A program made the translations under genes and the position numbers. The notes beneath the pieces are model-generated. The model worked only from the letters and a program-made list of their open reading frames with translations. It was not told the DNA's origin and ran no database searches. Shown here in pieces: positions 34,450 to 43,449 of a stretch of 64,000 bases of DNA (position 1 is the stretch's first letter; the number at the start of each line of letters is the position of its first letter). Origin of the DNA: JAEULH01 sp963746275 (GTDB lineage: Bacteria > Pseudomonadota > Alphaproteobacteria > Rhodospirillales > Defluviicoccaceae); the NCBI GenBank assembly GCA_963746275.1, contig CAVVAX010000046.1:1-64000 (forward strand). Reading direction: 5' to 3'.

Positions 34450-35505
34450 ATGAGGATTGCGCAGGTTGCCCCGTTGATCGAACGCGTGCCGCCCATTTAC
34501 TACGGCGGGACGGAACGTGTCGTGTCTTGGCTGACGGAGGAGCTGGTCAGGTTGGGGCACGACGTGACCCTTTTTGCCAGCGGCAACTCGGAGACCACGG
34601 CCGAGCTGGTGCCCTGCTCGGAGCGCGCTCTGCGCCTGGATCCGAACGTCAGGGACGTCCTGCCGCACAACGTCCTGCTTCTGGAAAAGATTCGCCAGCG
34701 GGTCGACGAGTTCGACCTCATCCACTTCCACATCGACTTCACCTACTTCCCGATGCTCCGGCACATCGCCAACCGGACGCTGAGCACGCTGCACGGCCGG
34801 CTCGACATTCCCGACCTGGTGCCGCTCTACGAGGAATTCTCGGAGATGCCGCTGGTCTCGATCTCTAACAACCAGCGGTTGCCGCTGCCGCCGGTGAACT
34901 GGCAGGCGACGATCTATCACGGTCAGCCCATCGACGATCTTCCGTTCCAGGAAAATCCGAGCCTCGACTACATCGCCTTCCTCGGCCGGGTCTCTCCGGA
35001 AAAGCGCCCCGATCGTGCGATCGAGATCGCGGTGAAGTCGGGGATGCCGCTCCGGATGGCGTCGAAGATCGACAAGGTCGACCAGGAGTACTTCGACGAG
35101 ACTATCAAGCCGATGATCGACGCGAACCGGAACCTGGTCGACTTCACCGGCGAGTTCGAGATCGACAAGAAGCGAGCGTTCGTCGGCAACGCCAAGGCGA
35201 TGATGTTCCCGATCGACTGGCCGGAGCCTTTCGGCCTGGTCATGATCGAGTCGATGTCCTGCGGCACGCCCGTCATCGGCTTCCGCTGCGGCTCGGTGCC
35301 CGAGGTCATCGACGACGGCGTCACCGGCTTCATTGTCGACACGGTCGATGAGGCGGTCGAAGCGCTGCAGCGGGTCGACCAGCTCGACCGGCGCAAGATC
35401 CGCGAGCGGTTCTGCGAGCGGTTCAGCGACAAGCGCATGACTGCCGACTACGTCGCGCTCTACGAGCGGATGGTCGCGAACCAGCGCTCGGTGGAGATCG
35501 CTTAG
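34450..35505 (+). CDS. glycosyltransferase family 4 protein
   Basis: The 351-residue protein has an N-terminal glycine-rich loop (IYYGGTERVVSWLTEELVRLG), IHFHIDFTYFPML, YIAFLGRVSPEKRPDRAIEI at the start of the second Rossmann domain, and the GT-B acceptor motif PEPFGLVMIESMSCGTPVIG with the E(x7)E-type residues. It is an intact retaining GT4 enzyme. The donor and acceptor are unknown. It precedes a phosphoglucomutase-like gene and GH65, so an oligosaccharide role is possible. Confidence 0.9.
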   Translation: MRIAQVAPLIERVPPIYYGGTERVVSWLTEELVRLGHDVTLFASGNSETTAELVPCSERALRLDPNVRDVLPHNVLLLEKIRQRVDEFDLIHFHIDFTYFPMLRHIANRTLSTLHGRLDIPDLVPLYEEFSEMPLVSISNNQRLPLPPVNWQATIYHGQPIDDLPFQENPSLDYIAFLGRVSPEKRPDRAIEIAVKSGMPLRMASKIDKVDQEYFDETIKPMIDANRNLVDFTGEFEIDKKRAFVGNAKAMMFPIDWPEPFGLVMIESMSCGTPVIGFRCGSVPEVIDDGVTGFIVDTVDEAVEALQRVDQLDRRKIRERFCERFSDKRMTADYVALYERMVANQRSVEIA

Positions 35506-35546
35506 GGCCAGTCGCCTCTCGCCGGCTTCCTTGCCGGGCGGGCGAG

Positions 35547-35578
35547 ACCGCGGCCGAGCCATGATCGGCCGCGGTTTC
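35547..35578 (+). terminator. hairpin after GT4 gene, probable terminator
   Basis: A 10-bp stem ACCGCGGCCG / CGGCCGCGGT with a 9-base loop lies 40 bp after the stop. The T tract is short (TTTC), so termination is likely but not certain. Confidence 0.6.
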
Positions 35579-35707
35579 GCGGCTATCGGCTGTTGCGAGT
35601 TGCCATCCGTTCTCAGTGGGCGTAGGAGAGGAGCCGGCGGGAGCGGCCATGCCCTGACATGGTCGTTCTTTCGCGACCCCAGCCACGAGCCTTGAGCGAG
35701 GCCGCCC

Positions 35708-36521
35708 ATGCCCGTAGCCCAGGACAGCGCGGATCTTCTTGATGAGCGGGCGGACGGCGCCCGCCCCGCGGTCATCTTCGACGTCGATGGCGTGCTGGTC
35801 GACTCTCCGCACGAGCGCGCCTGGCAGGAGGCGCTGGCCGAGCTGATGGCCGGCCCCTGGCGCGACATCGCGCCGCAGACCTCTTACACCCCCGAGCGCT
35901 TCACCTCCGAAGTCTACCAGACCCGGCTTTCGGGCAAGCCGCGGATGAGCGGGGCGCGCTCGGTGCTCGACTATTTCGGCGTCCCCGATCTCGACCGGCG
36001 GGTCATCGAGTACGCGGAGAACAAGCAGAAGCATGATCGAGGCGCTGATCGACGCCGGCGAGTTCGTGGCTTACGCCGACGCCATCCGCTTCGTCACCGC
36101 GCTGAAGGCGAGCGGGGTGCGCATCGCCGCCGCGTCGTCGTCGAAGAACGCCAACCGCTTCATGAAGCAGATCCACCTCGACGACGGCGGGCTGCTGCTC
36201 GACAGCTTCGAGGCCAACGTCTGCGGCCGCGACCTGAAGCACGGCAAGCCGCACCCGGAGATCTTCCTGCTCGCAGCCGGCGATCTTTCGGTCGATCCGG
36301 CCAACTGTGTCGTCGTCGAGGATGCCGCCGCCGGCATCGCCGCCGCGAAGGCCGGCGGCATGCTCGGCCTCGGGATCGCCCGATTCAACGACGAGGACCT
36401 GTTGGCGGCGGAGCACGCGGATCTGGTGGTGACGTCGCTGGACGACGTCTCGCTGCCGGCGCTGCTCGAAGGCCGCCTCGAACGCGCCGCGGCGTCGCTT
36501 GGCGCTGCTGCCGCCGACTGA
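35708..36521 (+). CDS. HAD-superfamily hydrolase (beta-phosphoglucomutase-like), one frameshift
   Basis: The N-terminal half has VIFDVDGVLVDSPHERAWQ (the DxDx nucleophile motif). A one-base insertion near 36032 shifts the frame, after which IRFVTALKASGVRIAAASSS, CGRDLKHGKPHPEIFLLAAG and CVVVEDAAAGIAAAKAGGM follow. The last is the motif of the beta-phosphoglucomutase/HAD-IA group. The gene lies 34 bp upstream of a GH65 phosphorylase-like gene, the usual pairing that converts beta-glucose-1-phosphate to glucose-6-phosphate. The indel is probably an error. Confidence 0.85.
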
Positions 36522-36555
36522 AAAGACCGCAACCCAGCACGAGGGCCGGAACCTG

Positions 36556-38889
36556 ATGATGGAACAGCAACTCGCCGAGACAGCGCCAGTCCTGGACGGA
36601 GAGGCTTCTGGAGCCCCCGGCCGCGGACGACTGGACCTTCCGCGAGCTGACCTATAACCCCAGCCGCGAGAGCGGGATCGAGTCCCGCTTCGCCATCGGC
36701 AACGGCTTTCTCGGCGTCCGTGCGTCGCGCGCCATCAGCCGCGGGCCGATGTGGGTGTCCTGGCTGCACACCCTGAACTGGGCGTCGTCGCCGAGGACCT
36801 ACATCGCCGGCCTGTTCGACACGCCGAACACCGAGCCGCCGGTCCCGGCACTGGTGCCGGCGCCGGACTGGCTCAGGATCCGCATCCTGCTCGAGGGCGA
36901 GCCCCTGCTCATCCGCAGCGGCAAGCTGCTCACCCACCACCGCATCCTCGACGTCCGCCGCGGCCTGCTGCTGACCGAGTGGCACCAGAAGACCGACAGC
37001 GACCACATCCTCCGGGTCCGCTCGATGCGCCTGGTTTCGCAGGCCGAACGGGCGCTCGGGCCTGCAGGTGCTGGAGATGAGGCTGGACGGCCGCGCCGGT
37101 GGAGGTGACGATCGAAGCGCTGATGGAGACGACGGGCTCGGCAATGGAGGTCGAGCGCCTCGATCCTGACCTCGCCACCTGGCGAACCACCTCCGGCAAA
37201 TGGCTGGCGATGGCCAGCGACGCGGCGCTGTCGGTCAATGGCGAGGCGATCGAGCCGTCCGCCAGCGATCCGCTGAAGCGGGCATGGTCGTGGCGGCCGG
37301 GCCCCGGCGATGACGCCGTCTTCTGGCGGGCGGTGGCCTTCTCCCGCGGCGACGATGGCGCCCGCGAACCGGCGGTCCATGTCCAGGTCGCGCTGGAGCA
37401 CGCGCGCAACGCGGGCTGGCGGCAGTTGCTGGCCGACCACGAGGCCGCCTGGGCCAGGCGCTGGGCGGACAGCGACGTGACCATCGACGGCGACGGCGAC
37501 GCGCAGAAGGCTTTGCGCTTCGCCATCTACCACCTCATCAGCGCCGCCAACCCGGAAGACGAGCGGGTCTCCATCGGCGCCCGGGCGCTGACCGGCGATA
37601 GCTATCTCGGCCACGTCTTCTGGGACACCGAGATCTACCTCCTGCCCTTCTACACCCTGACCTGGCCGGAAGCCGCGCGGGCGCTCCTCATGTACCGCTA
37701 CCACACCCTGCCGGGGGCGCGGACTAAGGCCAAGTACCTGGGCTACCGCGGCGCCATGTATGCCTGGGAGTCGGCCGACACCGGCGAGGAGACGACGCCG
37801 GAAGGGGTCATCGACCACAACGGCAACGTCGTGCCGGTGCTGTGCGGCACCCAGGAGCAGCACATCAGCGCAGATGTCGCCTACGCCGTCTGGCAGTACT
37901 GGCGGGCCACCGGCGACGACCAGTTCCTTCTCGATGGCGGCGCCGAGATCCTGCTGGACACCGCCCGCTTCTGGGCCAGCCGGGCGGCGCGCGAGGACGA
38001 CGGCCAGTACCACATTCGCGGCGTCATCGGCCCGGACGAGTACCACGAGCACATCGACGACAGCGCCTACACCAACATCCTTGCTGGCTGGAACATCGAG
38101 CGCGGCTTGGAGGTGTGGACGATGCTCGGCGAGCGCTGGCCGCAGGATGCGCAGCGGCTGAAGGCGAAGCTGGAGCTTAGCGATGCCGAGCTGAGCGACT
38201 GGCGCGAGGTCGCAAGCAACATCAAGACCGGCTTCGACCCCAAGACCAACCTGTTCGAGCAGTTCGAGGGCTTCTTCGGCCTCGACTACGTCGACATCGC
38301 GTCCTTCAAGGGCCGCACCGTGCCGATGGACGTGATCTTGGGCCGCGAGCGCACCCAGGCCTCGCAGGTGGTGAAGCAGGCCGACGTCGTCGCCCTGCTG
38401 GCGCTCTTGCCGCATGACTTCAGCCCGGAGGTGCACGTCGCCAACTTCGAATACTACGAGCCGCGCTGCGGTCATGGCAGCTCGCTCAGCCGCGGCATGC
38501 ACGCGCTTGTGGCGGCCCGCCTCGGCCGGCTGGAGATGGCCATGCGCCATTTCCGCGAGACCGCGGCGACCGATCTCACCGACACCGCCATGGGAAGCGC
38601 CGGCGGCATCCATATCGCCAGCATGGGGGCGTTGTGGCAGGCGGCCGTGTTCGGCTTCGCCGGCCTGACGCTTCGCGATGACGGCCTGGAGTTCGACCCG
38701 CACATGCCGGAGGAGTGGCGCTCGCTCGCCTTCCGCGTCCAGTGGCGCGGCCGCAAGCTCAAGGTGCGCGTGGAGGCCAACAGCCTGCAGGCGACGCTGG
38801 AGCAGGGCGAGCCCCTAAACCTGTTTGTCGGTGGCGAGGCGCACCGGCTCGGAAGCGACGCCCCGCGGACCATCCCGACCGGCCGGTAA
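36556..38889 (+). CDS. glycoside hydrolase family 65 protein (disaccharide phosphorylase-like), two frameshifts
   Basis: Frames change near 36600 and 37075. The rebuilt protein of about 777 residues has the N-terminal SRFAIGNGFLGVRAS, then GHVFWDTEIYLLPFY, LMYRYHTLPGARTKA and the catalytic acid in IRGVIGPDEYHEHIDDSAYT. The C-terminal part reads YEPRCGHGSSLSRGMHALVA. These fit GH65 maltose, trehalose or kojibiose phosphorylases. It probably forms an operon with the phosphoglucomutase-like gene. Substrate is unknown; both indels are likely errors. Confidence 0.87.
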
Positions 38890-39028
38890 CGACGGAAGAG
38901 AAGCCTAACCGACCCCCGCCCCTGCATCGCAGGGCGCTTGTGTGTCCTGCGGCGCTCCTCTCCGCCGTTTTTCCGCAACGCCCGTGCCTGCGCCGGTAGC
39001 GGCTGAGCTTACGCAGCCGTGACCCCGA

Positions 39029-39841
39029 TCAAGCGAAGAACCTTTTTTTGACGGCCCGCGCAAGAGCAAGAAGGGGGTCAGGAACTGCTGTCGACGCCAC
39101 TCTTCTGATAGTCTGCCCTGTGGTAGCTTGCAAAATCTTCTGATCATACAAGCTCGGATGTACGCAGTTCATGAACTGAATATTTCTCAGTGGCTCATAG
39201 CCAAGGTTTGAGAGCCTGTGCACAAGGCTCGACCCGTTCTTTACGTATAAAAATGTGTTCTGCTGATACCAAAAGTCTATTTCCGGGTCCCCCCAGAAAA
39301 CCGGCCGGAACAAATCGTACGGTACATAATTCTTCTCCTGGAAAATAGAAGCCCAGTACGTATGGGGCTGTTCGTTTATATGGTTCATACCGCCCTGCTG
39401 TATGTAAGCAGCGCCGAACATGACGACGTCGGACAGTTTGGCTAACGATGCGACAAAGCCCGTGGCCGACGATTCCTCCAGATGCTCGGCCACCTCGAGT
39501 GTTATAGCCAGGTCATATTTCTCATTATGAACGAGTTCTAAGGCGTTGTTTAAGTCAATGCCGCGAAATATGATTGACTTGTCGATCATGTTACCTTGAT
39601 CGTTCCATGGCCCGTCATATCCGACTAGCTTTCTGACCCCCTTATCCTTGAATGCTTTTAGCCAAGTGCCTCTTCCGCAACCAAGATCTACAACACTTTG
39701 CGGTGTAAATAGCGAGAAAAGAAAGTCTGTATACTTAGAAGCGCTTCTATAAGACCTATCCATCTGGGATTTGTAAAAGCTTTCCCCGTAATACTGGAAG
39801 AGCTTTTCCTGGAGTAACCTGTCCGATGTTTCAGTTACCAA
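39029..39841 (-). CDS. class I SAM-dependent methyltransferase, low GC
   Basis: The 270-residue protein has the SAM-binding motif SVVDLGCGRGTWLKAFKDKG, an acidic second strand (LVGYDGPWND) and LAITLEVAEHLEESSATGF. NHINEQPHTYWASIF follows. This resembles methyltransferases of surface-polysaccharide clusters. Base composition is far more AT-rich than neighbouring genes, so it is probably transferred. It stands alone between the GH65 gene and the SDR gene. The acceptor is unknown. Confidence 0.85.
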   Translation of the reverse strand: MVTETSDRLLQEKLFQYYGESFYKSQMDRSYRSASKYTDFLFSLFTPQSVVDLGCGRGTWLKAFKDKGVRKLVGYDGPWNDQGNMIDKSIIFRGIDLNNALELVHNEKYDLAITLEVAEHLEESSATGFVASLAKLSDVVMFGAAYIQQGGMNHINEQPHTYWASIFQEKNYVPYDLFRPVFWGDPEIDFWYQQNTFLYVKNGSSLVHRLSNLGYEPLRNIQFMNCVHPSLYDQKILQATTGQTIRRVASTAVPDPLLALARAVKKRFFA

Positions 39842-40003
39842 GCTAGCCTCTCCTTCTCTGATCGGATTGCCGGTCCTCTCGCGTCGCGATACCTCGCACC
39901 CGAGCGTCTACGGAAACCGGAGCAGGGCTCGAGAGGAAGCATAAGCAGGGAATGAGAGCCGGATCAACCGGCGCTGTTTCTCGCGTGGCTAACGCATCAC
40001 GCA

Positions 40004-40145
40004 AATTGCCCGAGATGTGGCCGCCGGTGCACCCAGAGAGAGGCCCTACATCCCGGGCAATTCAGTGAATCGGGTGGCCTCCGTTTCGATACCTCGCGCA
40101 CCGCAATCGTCGTCACCCCCTCGCCCACGCGAAGCGTGGGCGAGG
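40004..40145. repeat. two hairpin-forming inverted repeats between methyltransferase and SDR genes
   Basis: At 40004-40062 an AATTGCCCGAGATGTGG arm has a near-perfect inverted partner (CCTACATCCCGGGCAATT). At 40119-40145 a perfect 12-bp stem CCTCGCCCACGC / GCGTGGGCGAGG has a GAA loop. They lie in the 336-bp gap (39842-40177), in which I see no gene; the hairpins may act as terminators or small mobile repeats. Confidence 0.65.
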
Positions 40146-40177
40146 AAGGGCCGGCGCAGCGGGAGTCAGGGCAGTGC

Positions 40178-41053
40178 TCAGCCGCCGGATTCGAACCCTG
40201 GGTACAGCGTCATCCCGCCGTCGACATAGAGGTTAATCCCGGTGATGTAGTCGGCCTCGTCGGAGGCGAGCCACACCGCGGCGCGGGCGATGTCGTCCGC
40301 CTCGCCGATGCGCTTGTAGGGGACGAGCTTCATGAGCTCGTTGTAGGCCTCGCGGGTGCTCCACGCGTCCTCGTTGATCGGGGTGCGGATGGCGCCGGGC
40401 GAGATCGCGTTGACGCGGATGCGATATGGCGCGACCTCCTGGGCGATGCTCTTCATCATCAGCGACACGCCGCCCTTGCTGGCGGCGTAGTTCACGTGCC
40501 CCGCCCAGGGGATGATGTCGTGCACCGAGCTCATGCAGATGATCTTGCCGGCGGAGCAGGAGACCTCCGGCACCACCCCGCGCTTCTTGAAGGCGCGGAT
40601 GGCGGCGCGGGCGCAGAGAAACTGGCCGGTGAGGTTCACCCCGATCACCTTGTTCCACTGCTCGAGCGTCATCTCGTCGAAGGGCGCGTCCTGCTGCAGC
40701 CCGGCGTTGGCGACGAGGATGTCGATGGCGCCGAACTCCTCCATCATCCGAGCGTACATCGCCTCCACCTCGGCCTCGTTGGAGACGTCGGCCTCATGGG
40801 CATAGGCCTTGGCACCCCAGCCCTGGATCTCCTCTGCGACCTTCTCCGCCTCCTCGGCGCCGGAGTGGTAGTTGACGACGACGTCGGCGCCGGCCTGGCC
40901 GAGGCCGATGGCGACGCCCTTGCCGATCCCGGAGCTGCCGCCGGTCACCAAAGCCTTCTGCCCCTTGAGCTGCTTTTCGACGGCGCACTTGGGCATGACG
41001 ACCCGGGGCAGGGTCGGATCATGGAAGCCGGAAAAATCGAAGCTGCTGGCCAT
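40178..41053 (-). CDS. SDR family oxidoreductase (glucose/sorbitol dehydrogenase-like)
   Basis: From ATG 41053 (MASSFDFSGFHDPTLPRVVM) the protein of 291 residues has ALVTGGSSGIGKGVAIGL (NAD(P) loop TGxxxGIG), NAGLQQDAP, the catalytic Ser in CMSSVHDI and YAASK (YxxxK). VNAISPGAIRTPIN and YITGINLYVDGGMTLYPG close a classical SDR. It could be a glucose dehydrogenase-like enzyme, but the substrate is not determined. Confidence 0.9.
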   Translation of the reverse strand: MASSFDFSGFHDPTLPRVVMPKCAVEKQLKGQKALVTGGSSGIGKGVAIGLGQAGADVVVNYHSGAEEAEKVAEEIQGWGAKAYAHEADVSNEAEVEAMYARMMEEFGAIDILVANAGLQQDAPFDEMTLEQWNKVIGVNLTGQFLCARAAIRAFKKRGVVPEVSCSAGKIICMSSVHDIIPWAGHVNYAASKGGVSLMMKSIAQEVAPYRIRVNAISPGAIRTPINEDAWSTREAYNELMKLVPYKRIGEADDIARAAVWLASDEADYITGINLYVDGGMTLYPGFESGG

Positions 41054-41202
41054 GGCGGGTCGTCTCCTTGCGGGTTCACGTTTCCGTGCGACGGGCGGGC
41101 CGGCTGGGCCTGCGGCTTGAAAACTAGCAGGAAGCTCGCACCTCACGTTCAACTGGGCAAAGCTTGCGGCGAACGCGGCCCGAAAGACGATGAGGTGGTG
41201 AG

Positions 41203-41613
41203 ATGACGGAGAAGATCACGAGGACGGACGCGGAGTGGCGGGAGCTCCTGACCGCGGAGCAGTATGCAGTCTGCCGGCAGAAGGGGACCGAGCGAGCGTT
41301 TACCGGCGCCTACTGGGACACCAAGGAGCCCGGTGTCTACCTCTGCGCCTGCTGCGGCGAGGAACTGTTCGCCGCCGAGACCAAGTTCGAGTCCAGTTCC
41401 GGCTGGCCCAGCTTCTATCAGCCGATCGACCCGGGGAAGGTTGATGCCGAGGTCGACCGCTCCTACGGCATGGTCCGCACCGAAGTGATGTGCGGCCGCT
41501 GCGGCGCCCATCTCGGCCACGTCTTCCCCGACGGGCCTGACCCCACCGGCCAGCGCTACTGCATCAACTCCGCGTCGCTGAAGCTCCAGCCGAAGGCGGA
41601 GAAGGCGGGGTAG
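41203..41613 (+). CDS. msrB: peptide-methionine (R)-S-oxide reductase MsrB
   Basis: The 136-residue protein has a zinc site made of two CxxC pairs (CACC and CGRC), GWPSFYQPI, GHVFPDGPDPTGQRYC and catalytic Cys in RYCINSASL. It reduces methionine-R-sulfoxide in proteins. It starts 150 bp from the divergent SDR gene and is intact. Confidence 0.96.
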   Translation: MTEKITRTDAEWRELLTAEQYAVCRQKGTERAFTGAYWDTKEPGVYLCACCGEELFAAETKFESSSGWPSFYQPIDPGKVDAEVDRSYGMVRTEVMCGRCGAHLGHVFPDGPDPTGQRYCINSASLKLQPKAEKAG

Positions 41614-41654
41614 TCCCCGGCAACACCCTCCTCGACCCTCCGCATCATCGTCGC

Positions 41655-41700
41655 CTACCTGCCCCCTCTCCCTCTTGGCGGGAGAGGGCTGGGGTGAAGG
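41655..41700. repeat. REP-like palindrome, family B
   Basis: CCCTCTCCCTCTTGGCGGGAGAGGG forms a hairpin of the CTCTCCC...GGGAGAG type between msrB and the transglutaminase gene. The two genes are convergent, so it may also act as a terminator. Confidence 0.65.
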
Positions 41701-41701
41701 C

Positions 41702-42511
41702 CTACTGCCCGTCGTTTTCGCTCTGCATGACCTTGACCAGCACCGACATCTCTTCGATGCCGCCGCCTTTGCGCACGCCGCGGATGGGACACGCGCCGGC
41801 GTAGTCGAAGGCCACGGCGAGGCGGACGTAGGCATGGGTGGCGCACTGGCTGTTGGCGCAGTCGAAGGACACCCAGCCGAGGTCGTCGATGTAGGCCTCC
41901 GCCCAGGCGTGGCTCGCGAGCGCGCCCTCGTCGGTATAGAGGTAGCCGCTGACGTAGCGCGCGGGGATGCCGAGCACCCTGGCACCGGCGATGAACAGGT
42001 GGGCATGGTCCTGGCAGACGCCGCGGCCGTAGGCCAGGGCCTCGGACGCAGTGCTGGAGATGTCGGTGATGCCGGGGCTGTAGCTGACGGCGTTGTGCAG
42101 CGCCCACATCAGTGAATGCAGCCCGGCGATCATGCCCTCGTCGCGAACCCGCTCAAGCAGCGGGCGGACGAGGTCGCGGATCGCATCGTCGACCTGGGTG
42201 AAGGGCGTCGGGCGGAGGAACATCCTGGGCGGCAGGCCGTCGTCGGAGGGGAGCACGCCGTGGGTCTCGAAGGTCTCGATCTCGCCGCGAACGACCACCG
42301 GCACCTCGTCGTGAACGCCGTTGTTGACCGAGACGTGTGCGGTGTTGCCGAAGCCGTCGATCCACCGGCGCATCTGCCCCGGCGTGCTCACCTGCCAAGC
42401 GATGACGGCCTGGCACAGGTCGGGGCGCGGCGTCAGCCGCAGGTACTGGATCGAGTGCTGCGCCGGGCGGTCGAACCGGTAGCGCGTCTCGTGCTGGATG
42501 GTCAGTCTCAT
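41702..42511 (-). CDS. transglutaminase-like family protein
   Basis: The 269-residue protein starts MRLTIQHETRYRFDRPAQ and has the Cys-His-Asp triad in GRGVCQDHAHLFIAGARVLG, DEGALASHAWAEAYI and LGWVSFDCANSQ. This is the N-terminal-domain-containing bacterial transglutaminase-like group. The start overlaps the stop of the alpha-E gene by 4 bp. The three-gene operon (ATP-grasp, alpha-E, transglutaminase) is conserved in many bacteria; its role is unknown, though peptide modification is inferred. Confidence 0.92.
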   Translation of the reverse strand: MRLTIQHETRYRFDRPAQHSIQYLRLTPRPDLCQAVIAWQVSTPGQMRRWIDGFGNTAHVSVNNGVHDEVPVVVRGEIETFETHGVLPSDDGLPPRMFLRPTPFTQVDDAIRDLVRPLLERVRDEGMIAGLHSLMWALHNAVSYSPGITDISSTASEALAYGRGVCQDHAHLFIAGARVLGIPARYVSGYLYTDEGALASHAWAEAYIDDLGWVSFDCANSQCATHAYVRLAVAFDYAGACPIRGVRKGGGIEEMSVLVKVMQSENDGQ

Positions 42512-43446
42512 AGGACGAGCATGAACTCCTGCTCGATTTGCGAATGGAGCTGGTTGTTGCGGCCGACGAAGCCGTTGAGGAAGCGGGGCAGGCCGGAGCG
42601 GAGGATGCCGTCGATGCGCTGGCGCTGCAGCCCGTCGTGGATCTGCGTCGCGAGCCGGGTGCAGGGCGCGTCCGGGCGGATGTCGCATAGGATCTCGTTG
42701 ACCTCGTCGGTGCAGGCGGCAAGAGAGCGCGGCATGTCCTGACGCAAAACGAGGAGTTCGGCCACCCGCCGAGGCTCGATGATCCCAGAGTAGACCTCGC
42801 GGTAGGCCTTGAAGGCGCTGAAGGCGCGGAGCAGCGCTCCCCAGCGGTAGTAGTCCTCGGCGGCGAGCGGCCTGCCGCCGGTCGAAGGAGTCAGGATCTC
42901 CCACTTGATGGCGAGGAAGCGGGCGGTGTTGTCGGCGCGCTCGATGAAGGTGCCGAGGCGGGAGAAGGTGAAGGCGTCGCCACGGCGCATGGTTCCGTAG
43001 ATGGCGCCGCGGAAGAGGTGGGAGCGCTCCTTCACCCAGTCGAAGAACTCGCGGAAGCCCTGTTCCACCATTTTGCTGTAGGACAGGCTCTCCAGCTCGA
43101 TGAAGGTCTGGTTGATGCCCTCCCACACCTCGGTCGTCAGCTCCGGACGGGTTGCGCGCGCATTCTCCCGCGCCTGGCGGACCGCCGAGCGGATGCTGGC
43201 GGGGTTGTCGGGATCGAGCACCATGTACTGCAGCACGGTGCCCGGGGTGATCTCCCCGTAACGCTCGAGGAACACCTCGCGGTCGCCCGCGAGCTTCAGC
43301 GGCGCCTCCCACTGCTGCGCATCGTTGCCGCCGGCCGCCGGCATCAGCGACATGTGGTAGGTGCTGGCGAGCAGCCGCGCCATGTTCTCGGCGCGCTCGA
43401 CCAGCCGGGCCATCCAGTAGACACTGTTGGCGGTCCGTCCCAGCAC
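42508..43446 (-). CDS. alpha-E (DUF403) domain protein
   Basis: The 312-residue all-helical protein starts MLGRTANSVYWMARLVERAE and has AENMARLLASTYHMSLM and IDGILRSGLPRFLNGFVGRN. It is the usual partner of circularly permuted ATP-grasp proteins. It sits between the ATP-grasp and transglutaminase genes, 3 bp after the former and overlapping the latter. Confidence 0.92.
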   Translation of the reverse strand: MLGRTANSVYWMARLVERAENMARLLASTYHMSLMPAAGGNDAQQWEAPLKLAGDREVFLERYGEITPGTVLQYMVLDPDNPASIRSAVRQARENARATRPELTTEVWEGINQTFIELESLSYSKMVEQGFREFFDWVKERSHLFRGAIYGTMRRGDAFTFSRLGTFIERADNTARFLAIKWEILTPSTGGRPLAAEDYYRWGALLRAFSAFKAYREVYSGIIEPRRVAELLVLRQDMPRSLAACTDEVNEILCDIRPDAPCTRLATQIHDGLQRQRIDGILRSGLPRFLNGFVGRNNQLHSQIEQEFMLVL

Positions 43447-43449
43447 GGC

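Noticed and set aside
36799..38703. 634-residue antisense open frame
   Set aside because: Shadow of GH65, whose catalytic motif is on the other strand.
40185..40205. GATTCGAACCC as a tRNA T-arm
   Set aside because: It encodes the C terminus of the SDR protein and no acceptor or anticodon arms fit around it.
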